Source of the DNA: Euptelea pleiosperma
Lineage: Eukaryota > Streptophyta > Magnoliopsida > Ranunculales > Eupteleaceae
NCBI GenBank assembly: GCA_035048495.1
Contig: CM068547.1
Coordinates: 7,963,700 to 8,027,699 of the forward strand
Length of the DNA stretch: 64,000 bases
Direction of reading: 5' to 3'
Position 1 is the stretch's first letter, and every line of letters starts with the position of its first letter. Both the position numbers and the translations under genes were made by a program. Shown here one piece after another: positions 55,700 through 64,000 of this stretch. The notes beneath the pieces are model-generated. The model saw only the letters and a list, made by a program, of their open reading frames with translations. It searched no databases and was not told where the DNA came from.

Positions 55700-58600
55700 T
55701 CACTCATTCTTGATCCTTCCTCTACCCCAATGCATAAACTCTGCTTTCCTCGGTTTCTGCTGACTGTTGCAGGCTTTGTCCATGTGTGTAGATGATGGCA
55801 CCACACCTAATAGTTTTACAGTATCGGCATTTAACTGCTTTGTATCGGCAACGAAATCCCTCTCTAATCTACTAGGAGATGATCTACTTGATGCGGGAAT
55901 TGACCAATTCATTACTCCTCGTCCAACGTTGTTGGTTTGACAGATATCCTTCCTCTTATCTGTCGTTGAGGACTTGGGTTTCTTTAAGGGTGTTATCTGG
56001 TCTGTAACTTTGGCTGGATCAACTGGTTTTGGTGCGATGGATATAACGTCCGTTTTCCCCGTTGAAGACCTTGACTTGCAGGCTTTCATGGCCTTTTGTG
56101 AAAGTTTCTTCGACCATCTGATCTTTCCACTCGGCTGGATTTGCATCCTGGAATGGTTTGCAATCTCATAGAGTGTCTGAGCAGCAGCCAATAACCTTGG
56201 AGAATGCCCGTCTGTCATGAAAACCCAGCTGTCATGAATAAAGCTAGTGGCAAAATAATAACAGATGAAAATCTTAGATGGTAATCAAGTTCAATCTATT
56301 AATTTCCACCAGTATGTAAATTGATATAAGTTAAATACATAGAAATGCACATGAGTTATATGACAGACCTGAAGCCCATCATTCTAAATGGATCTACGTT
56401 CTTAAGGTACACATAACCCACCAGCTCAGCCAATCTCGACCATTCAAACAGTGGGCAACATCTAAGATGAGGAATAAAACAAAGAAAATTTGGGCAAACT
56501 AAATTATCGATCAGGGAAAAAAAGTATATGCATCTAGCAGAAGAAATTTTCAGTCATTCTGAAATTTTGGGTATGCCTCCTCCAATTGGTAACCCACCAA
56601 TTGAATGGCCCCATATGCACTGTTAGGGCCATTGAGGATGATGATCCCAACTGTATCTAAGGGAAAAAAAAAAGGTTCCCTGAGAAATTCCGAGGATGAT
56701 GAATCTCAGAAAAAAAAAAAAAAAAAAGGTCATACCCCCGAGTCATTCTGAAGTCGGAGAAAGTTCTTTTTTTTGGGGAAAAAAATTCTCCTCATTCTGA
56801 TGTTTGGGAATGCCTCCAATGGGTACCACCAATTGAATGGTCCCACTAGTACTGCTTGGGCCATTGAAAATAATGGAACTCTTCAACATCATTTTTTTCC
56901 CCTTTTTTTTTTGTCTATATATATTGCCTCTGGTGAAGATTAGAATACATAAGCCAAATTTTCGGTTATAACACAAAACTGCAAATCCAGCTTATATTGC
57001 CATTAAAAGAATTATATGCAGATATGCAGCTTATTAATATGTCATATTGACCTTATTGTAGGTAATATGCATTGAATGTCAAAACCAACCAATAATTTCA
57101 ATTCCTATCAGAATAAAGCATAGATCGATTGATCAGAAGGAATAGAACATATTAGCTGATAAGTACAAATTACCTTGATTTGAGTTTTCTGGTGCGTGCA
57201 AATGCCATTGAAGTTTATTGCATTCACCAACAGGACATTTTAACACAGAATAACAGCTACTATCAGCAGAACCAGCATTTTTCCTTTTTTTGGACTGCTC
57301 TTCCTCCATATAATTATTTCCATTTTCTTGAAACCATATATCATTTGGTGACGAACACATTGAAACCGTACCATTTTCTCGATACTTCAGGTTGCCTTCA
57401 GTTTCTGGACTTTTGAGAAAAATGCCCATGTCAAATCCAATCTTCAGCTGGGGATCTAAAGAATCCTGGGGCTTCTGAGGCAAATTAAGCTTCAAAGAAT
57501 GGTGTGAACTCATAGCACCTAAACCCTTTAAAATTGTTTTATCTGGAACATGGGAAGCTAGATCACATGGCGCAGTAGATGACGAAACCTGCTCAAACCA
57601 AGGAAATCTAACTGGTGTATAAGGGGCTTTTTCATTTTCAGAAAGACCCAGCTTTGGTTGCTCTGAAGGAATTAGATTGTGATCATAAGTCAATGAGTCC
57701 AAGTCTGAAAAACAACTAGGACCATCCCCGAGGTAGCTGGCAGTGCTCGCTATTCTTACCCATCTACCTTGGCACGTGCTCCTGTTTGTAGACAACTTGC
57801 CCGTATCCATATTGGTTTTACAAGACCCATTACCAGAATGTGTCCAAGGAAAAGGGAGCAAGCGAGCTCTGTGAGAAATTGGCTTGCCTGACCATAGATG
57901 AGGAGTACTCTTCAAAGATACTGCAGGCTTGGCTGTATCCAGTAGGAGAGAATCCAAATCCTTTGCTGGTGGAATGGCTAACCGTTGCAAAACTTCTTTA
58001 GGCTGATACAACAGGGAGGCATTCAAGCTTACAGGAGCTCCAGGCTTGCTACAAGAATCCTGAATCTTTAGGTACAAAAGAAGAGCAAAGTAAATAAATA
58101 ACGTCAGCATTTACTGAGGAAACAAGCACTGCATTTTAACTAAAGAAAATCTAAGGTACCAGTCAGGTAGAGCCTAAGGACAGTCTATCTACAATTGTCA
58201 TACCACTTCACGTCAAACAAATGCAAGTAGGTATGTCCCACAATTTGGACATCCCACTTATGAGATTGAATGATTAAACCTATGATTCACTGATACTTCA
58301 ACATGCCCAGTGTACTCATATCGACACAGTGCAAAACCGATACCGGTACCAGATACTTCTACACTACAGTTTCTCAGTTCCTATTTGTATAATTGTCATT
58401 CTCTTACCTCCTTACAACTTGTTACAAAATATTATTGTAAAACTTCGCAATAGTAAAAGTATCGATGTATATACCAAGGTTTGAAAGGGACTATTATAAC
58501 GGCATAATTTAGCTGGCATTACCATTATAACGGGTCAAAATAACGGTCAAATTAAATTTTTTTTTTTACGTTTTCAATTTCATTTTCATATAAATGGTAA

Positions 58601-61600
58601 ATAGCGGTTATAAATAATATAATGGTTAAATTGTTATAACGTTCCTTTATTTTCATCACAATGGGCGTTCATAAATGTAGCCTTAAATTCCGTGTAACAT
58701 AATGGGGTTGGAGCCTTACCGTTATAAGTCATTATGACAGCGTTATAACCATTTTTTAGAACCATGGTAAATACTAAAAAACTGATACCTTATTTTAATC
58801 ATTAGTATCAATATATTGGATGGGATACCATATCAAGATCCATGTCCTGGATTTCAGGAAATGAAGAGTCGTACCTCCATTTCCATTACAAATATTTGCA
58901 TCTGTATGGGCATCTTATATTGTATCCATCTGATATATTGTAACTTTGGATGCCACAAAATTACAGTCCAGAAAAGAATGGAGATTGGATAGTTTATCAA
59001 GAAAAAAGGATTGGATAGTTATGGACATCCAATCGACCAATTTTGGTGCAAGAAATCCTCCAAGTGAGCCATCATGGGTCCCATTCCCTTAACTGTGTGC
59101 CACATGTACCACTAGGTCCACTACACCTATGGTAGACCCTCCTCAGGGCCTAATTGACTGGTATCTTACATTTTCCCTTAAAACTAACTCACCTTGCCAG
59201 ATGAAATTAAATCTGCCGTGTAGTTATCCCCTTTATCACAGTCGAATCCACTAGTCACACAAGATTCGGAACTCAATGGGCGTGTACCTGTTTTTCTGTT
59301 GGAACTACTATCTAGCTCAAAAGCATTTTGCGACTGTACAGCTCTCCGGAACTGAAGAATAGAGGAAGCCTTTCTAACTGAATGTAGAATGTTTTCATTT
59401 GTGTTTTCTGCTTTCTTCCCTTTGTCTTGGCATAAGCTAGGAAATTCGTAACTGCCATCAAGGAGTTCATTCAATGACAGCTCATCTACATGCTTTGTAA
59501 CATCCTGAATATCTGACTTGAGACCATATATTCCTGATATAAAATGTCAAAGTGCAATTATGAATTCCATGCAAGTGCAACTTCAAACAGCTCGTAGTTT
59601 AAAAAATAATACTGATAAAGGACCATTCTAAATCAATAAGTAGCCCAAAGACATTAAAATTTGCAAGATTTCCATATAAAGATACTAAAAAGATATCTTA
59701 ATATTGAGAATTACGAATTCATTCAATCAAACAAAGAGAAGTTCAAAACTCGCAAAAAGTTGATAATGTGAGAAAGACTTAATGATTCTTGACTCATTAG
59801 TCACTGATCATTTCTAACATCTCAAAGCATGAATCTCAATTGCTAATTTGCTACTAATCTATGTTCCATGGAATCTTCTAAATTTCGTTTTGTTTTTCTT
59901 CCTTACTTTCGAGAGGTGAATCAACACTTCGATTTTAAGTTTTCTATTTAGCAAATAGGACATTATACCTATGCATTATATATATATATATACACGCTAC
60001 AATTCATCAGATATCCCATAGACCATTATTATCCTCATTAATAGTATTAAATTTCTACTTCAGGATATGTTTCGACTAGCCTGAAAATGAACGTCAACCA
60101 CGTTCTATAACATGCTGATGCAGGTATATCAAAGCTTGACAGTAAAAAACAGCTATAATTACACATGGAAATGATTATAACAATCAAATACGTCACATAA
60201 AGGACATTATATTGAAATAGAACTTTACATTAGAACTTTATTTATTTTTATAAGCAAAATATTAATATATTAAACTAATTAGAAATAAACAATTAAGAAA
60301 TGCATTGCATTTGAGTGCATTTGATGAACTAGAATTTCCATTTTTCAGGACAAAAATTAATCCAACCAAGCAAGGATTGAAATTTTGATTTCGACCTGCA
60401 TTTCGGTCCAGATCGAAACCAAAATTTTGAGCGAAATTTCAGGAAAATTTTTAAATTGTGAACTATTATCCTTTGCTTATAGAAATGAAATTTTCTCTCT
60501 TTCTCTCTCTATAATCTCCAATAAGATAAAGGAATCTTAATTTTTGCCTTTAATATAGGAAAGAATGCTTGAATTATCTCTTCATTAATTAATATTGAAG
60601 AATCGAAAAGAAGGCCGAAAGTTTTGGGATTTCGATTTCGGTCTACTCCGGAACTGAAATTTTGCCCAAAATTTCAAGAAATTTCAAGAATTTTGCCGAA
60701 CCCTGCAACCAAGTTGTAGATCAGGCCAAGTTATACAACATATAATTCATATTCGCACCATCGTGGACGTTTAGGGCGAAAACAAAGCAAATTAGGGTTT
60801 TTTCCCGAACTTCAGAATTTTTCACCGTAAAATCCCTAATGGTCTATTTGGTACGTGAGAAAAAGAGTTCCGATGGCGAATATTTAGCCAGGGGAATATT
60901 ATCTTGGCTAAATATTTGCTCATATCAATATTTAACAATGTTTGGTAAGTGTATGAGCTAGCTCACTTCAGCTTACTTCATTTTCTTTCAATTTGAGTGG
61001 GTCCCACATATCAAAGTAAGTCAAAAATAGGTTGGGTGAGTGCGGGAACTACATATTATGTCAAAGGATAAAAAAAAACTCATTTTTATCTTTTTTATAT
61101 ATTAAAAAATTAATTTTTATTGAAAATAGTGATTTTCCGGCGAGAAAATAAAATTTTCTCACCAAGGCATAATTGGCGTGAAAATATTTACACAAGGGGG
61201 GGGGAGGTGATCAAATGTTTTCCCGCCGCGGAGGGCAAATATGTGGGCTTGGCTAAATATTCGCCGAGGGCGAGTGGCTGCCAAACGCACCCGGGCGAAT
61301 ATTAGCGCGCGCAAATATTTTATTTTCCCACCGCGGTGCGTTACAAAACAGGCCCTAAATGTGTAAACAAATCTGGTGTATATGCATTACCGATACATAC
61401 ATCTTACACATTTACACCTCTAAACTTTGGTGTCTATTCATTCGTTTTTACCTTGAAAATTTTAACAATGTCCAAATTTCCCTTTGATCCACTCCACCAA
61501 TCGATATGAGGGGATTTTTGAACAATAATCAAAGTGGAATTAGTCGTTTTTAACCTAAAATGGATTGAGGATTGAAAGTTTAATAAATATCGAATTTAGA

Positions 61601-63519
61601 AGATTTTGTGTTTGGGTAAAAATTTAGTTTGGCCGAAATTTGTTTACCGAAATAATACAATGTTCTATGTTTGGGTCGAAATGTTACTATTTATTTCGCG
61701 AAATATTTTGCAAACCTGTATAGTATCTTTCCTACCGATCCCTGTGAAAATGGATATATTTTGCGAAATAAAATACATTTAATACCTTGCTTGTTATTAT
61801 ATAAAACAATACTTTGTTTCACATTATTTCAAATATATTACCGAATCCACAAATCCTCTTTTTCAGAGTTCGCTGAATTTGACACTCTACCTATGTTGGA
61901 CTCTGACACCAATAACCATATCCATATCAATGCAAACTATGTTACCCAGATACTTCATAATGGGTGTTGTACCATATCAAATACTTCAATTTTAAGTGTA
62001 AATGTCGTATCCGCATCAGATCCAGCCTGCGTCCTTACCATATCTGGGTAACATAGGTCGCAACATAGCCACTAAGCTCCTCACCTCCTTTAGAAGCAAA
62101 AGTTGAATCTCTCTCTGAGGCACTCCATCTTCAATCAAGGGTGTTGGAGGTGTATGTGTGGTATGTGGCATATAACTTAGCAAAATGCACTCCTAGGTCA
62201 TTTTAGTGCTTCCTTAAATACAATGTTAATTCAACAATCATATGGATTAGACTTTTGAGATCCAACATATACAGTATCCAATAAAGCAAATATGAAAATA
62301 TGCACTTTCTTTAATAATGGCTAGTATTCTTACTTCAAAAAAAATGTATGCTGTGTATATGAGTTATGCTTTAAAACTTCTTGAGTGAGGACAACAGAAA
62401 GGACTTCTCGTTCTCAAGAATGGGAAAGGAACAAAAGTGACCAATTGCGGACCAATGAACAAGAAGCCAACATAATTTTTAGAGAAATTTGCACAAATTG
62501 TAGCTTCCTAATGCATCTTTCAAATAGTTTGTAGCCTAAAGCAAAACCATACAGTTATCTTATCTCTTAATTACAACATAGAGATACAATGAGCATATTC
62601 TCTTTCACTTGATACAGTCAACTTTCACAAGTGAAACGACCAAGTCTATCAGTATCAAGAAGATAATAGGTACATGTGCTTCTGAAACACGGGATAGAAA
62701 TCCCCTTTGTCCATGTAATAGGAGAACTTCTGTTGTCCAAACTCATTACTTTTTTTTTATAAGCGTAATACCACTAATGAGGGGTACTACAGATATAAAA
62801 GTAAACACATCAGGACTATGTAACAAAAGAAAAATCAAATTTTCCAAAGGCTGCCATGTTAGTTAGGCATCCAGGCATGCTTGATTCCATGCTACACTAA
62901 TGAGGGGTACTACAGATATAAATCTAAAAGTAAACACATCAGGACTATGTAACAAAAGAAAATCAATTTTTCAAAAGGCTACCATGTTAGTTAGGCACCC
63001 AGGCATGCTTGATTCCATGCCAACATATGAATCAAGAAAGGTCAAAACTTATCTTTTTCATTGTATTTTATAATCCATCAAACTTTTTTTGATAAATATA
63101 ATCCACCAAACATTTTGTGAGTATTCTGTACATCAACTTAATTTTAATATATAAAAAAATAATGCAATATGACACACATTAACCTCCAAAGGTCTCTGAA
63201 TCTGACAACTCAAACTTGTACCAATGTATGTTGGACACAAGTTACATAAAAACACCAATGCTAATCTGTAGCAGAATAGACAATAAGAAACACTTACAAA
63301 GGAACCCACAAAAATAAGCGACATGACATGCCAAGAAACATTATATCTATAATGGTGGCATACCAAGAATGTTGTTTCCTTCTGCAGCTGAATTACTGCT
63401 CACTGAGCCAGCCTTTGAAATGAAAGAGTCAAATTTAGTCTTCGTAGGTGCTTTTAGATTTCTCTTATCACCTCGTTTGCCATCTAGATTATGCTTCTGT
63501 CTGACTGCTTGAGATTTGT
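55700..63519 (-). CDS. Plant protein of unknown function, 3' part (four exons, 5' end off window)
   Basis: Model: complement(join(55700..56211,57174..58059,59193..59533,63364..63519)), continuing beyond base 64000. All junctions are GT-AG and phases fit, giving 631 complete codons after a split first codon, stop included. I do not recognise the family. The protein is hydrophilic, rich in Ser and Lys, with no membrane segment or enzyme motif. Features that look constrained are LNELLDGSYEFPSL and ILQFRRAVQSQNAFELDSSS (59.3-59.5 kb), EVLQRLAIPPAKDLDSLLLD and CQGRWVRIAST and TPVRFPWFEQV (57.5-58.0 kb), and SPRLLAAAQTLYEIANH and KIRWSKKLSQKAMKACKSR (56.1-56.2 kb). The basic stretches would suit a nuclear protein (inference). 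The first 3.8 kb intron holds MITEs. That the gene is real is well supported by phase agreement; its role is not known. Confidence 0.85.
56556..56885. repeat. Imperfect direct duplication in an intron of the unknown gene
   Basis: Two related blocks of about 95 bases (56556-56655 and about 56790-56883) share ATGCCTCC, ACCAATTGAATGG, CCCA and GGGCCATTGA in the same order and orientation. Confidence 0.65.
58475..58766 (+). mobile_element. CAAGGTTTAAA hAT-like MITE, diverged
   Basis: It begins CAAGGTTTGAAAGGGACTA and ends CCATTTTTTAGAACCATG, with flanks GTATATAC and GTAAATAC (58467-58474, 58767-58774) differing at one of eight bases. It lies in the intron between the second and third visible exons of the unknown gene. 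Confidence 0.75.
60375..60715. repeat. Inverted-repeat element with GAAATTTTG-type arms
   Basis: GATTGAAATTTTGATTTCG and GATCGAAACCAAAATTTTG on the left face TTTTGGGATTTCGATTTCGG and GAACTGAAATTTTGCC on the right. It resembles the outer element at 11058 and is decayed. Confidence 0.4.
60840..61355. mobile_element. Harbinger-like MITE in an intron of the unknown gene
   Basis: The ends TGGTCTATTTGGTACG and, inverted, GGGCCTGTTTTGTAACG are flanked by TAA (60837-60839 and 61356-61358). The sub-terminal DNA repeats GCTAAATATTTGC and GCGAATATT. The 516-bp element is non-coding. Confidence 0.65.
61359..62770. other. Intron DNA, nothing recognised
   Basis: This is part of the 3.8 kb intron of the unknown gene. 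A 126-codon open frame at 61671-62051 on the plus strand lacks any domain and is antisense to the gene. Confidence 0.35.
62773..63020. repeat. Tandem duplication of about 122 bp
   Basis: Unit 1 (62773-62895) and unit 2 (62896-63020) both run from ACTAATGAGGGGTACTACAG through AACACATCAGGACTATGTAA to GGCATGCTTGATTCCATGC. They differ at a few bases plus a small insertion. The high identity suggests a recent event. Confidence 0.85.
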
Positions 63520-64000
63520 CTGGAATTTAAGCATGTGATTGAAAGAAAGGAATTATCAGTACAAATTATCAAAATGCACCACAAATTTGACAGGTAAAGA
63601 CCAAATTTCATTAAACTGATGCATGCCCAACATAGACTAGCAAGAAATTGTTTTGATAAATGAAATGGATCCATATCAACTCCAGGTTGGTATATTGAAA
63701 AGAACAGACAAATTTTTGACACTATGGAATATGTAATCACTGTTACTCTGCCAAAAATGAGAAGATGTAGAAAATACAAGATGGTTATAAAATATGTAAC
63801 AAGGCAGCTTGCAAACAAGACAATCCATCATGTTCAGCACCAACTTTGCCCACTATTTCATGTAAACTAAAAAGAGGTATAGCACCAGTTTTTCAATACT
63901 TATTTTACACCAGATAGTGCAGCTTGTAAAGTACACGAACTGAGTCCATTCCAGACCTTGCTAGTTATATATACAGCTAGGAGTGGGAAGTGAACAATTT
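63520..64000 (-). other. Intron of the unknown gene continuing past the window
   Basis: On the minus strand the splice acceptor AG is at 63521-63520. No further exon is recognisable up to base 64000, so upstream exons lie outside the window. Confidence 0.55.

Noticed and set aside
61671..62051. 126-codon open frame on the plus strand
   Set aside because: It is antisense within an intron of the unknown gene and lacks any motif.

Overview
This 64 kb window is nuclear DNA from a seed plant, most likely a repeat-rich woody dicot. The reasons are multi-exon genes with GT-AG introns, plant-specific families (an RBOH NADPH oxidase, a PSPG-box glycosyltransferase, a LURP-one-related protein), a nuclear tRNA-Ala(AGC), and dense layers of plant-type transposon remnants. 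The species cannot be named from the sequence.

Genes. (1) A single-exon UDP-glycosyltransferase very like Arabidopsis UGT88A1 (3515-4939, +, 474 aa). (2) A complete RBOHF-type NADPH oxidase (20455 down to 9219, -). I assembled it from 14 exons whose splice sites and phases all close to give 946 aa. (3) A two-exon LURP-one-related (LOR) gene (47404-49435, +, 211 aa). (4) A tRNA-Ala(AGC) on the minus strand at 49530-49602, convergent with the LOR 3' end. (5) The 3' part of a plant gene I do not recognise (63519 down to 55700, -, four exons in phase, 5' end outside the window).

Everything else is mostly mobile DNA. Region by region: 0-3 kb has a LINE tail and a palindromic composite element. 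6.3-8.5 kb is a three-deep nest (hAT MITE inside MULE-like element inside LINE), with a target-site duplication visible for each of the two insertions. 9-20 kb is RBOHF with MITEs in nearly every large intron. 21-25 kb has a MITE upstream of RBOHF, a decayed Ty1-copia pol and fold-back elements. 26-29 kb is a 2.75 kb tandem array of about twelve Helitron-like modules. 30-36 kb has nested MITEs with clear 8- and 9-bp duplications. 36.6-38.3 kb is a solo LTR inside a fold-back element. 41.2-42.1 kb is a compact four-module version of the Helitron-like element. 50-54.7 kb has a LINE, Ty3-gypsy fragments and a Tourist-like element.

The genes do not form a pathway. RBOHF (apoplastic superoxide production), LOR (family linked to pathogen response) and UGT88 (small-molecule glucosylation) are separate loci that happen to share a repeat-rich neighbourhood. 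The most distinctive structures are the modular Helitron-like arrays, the hAT-like MITE family ending in CAAGGTTTAAA with a TAACGGCCGTTATAACGG-type interior, and the high-copy fold-back family that carries GCCACGTGGC-type ends.
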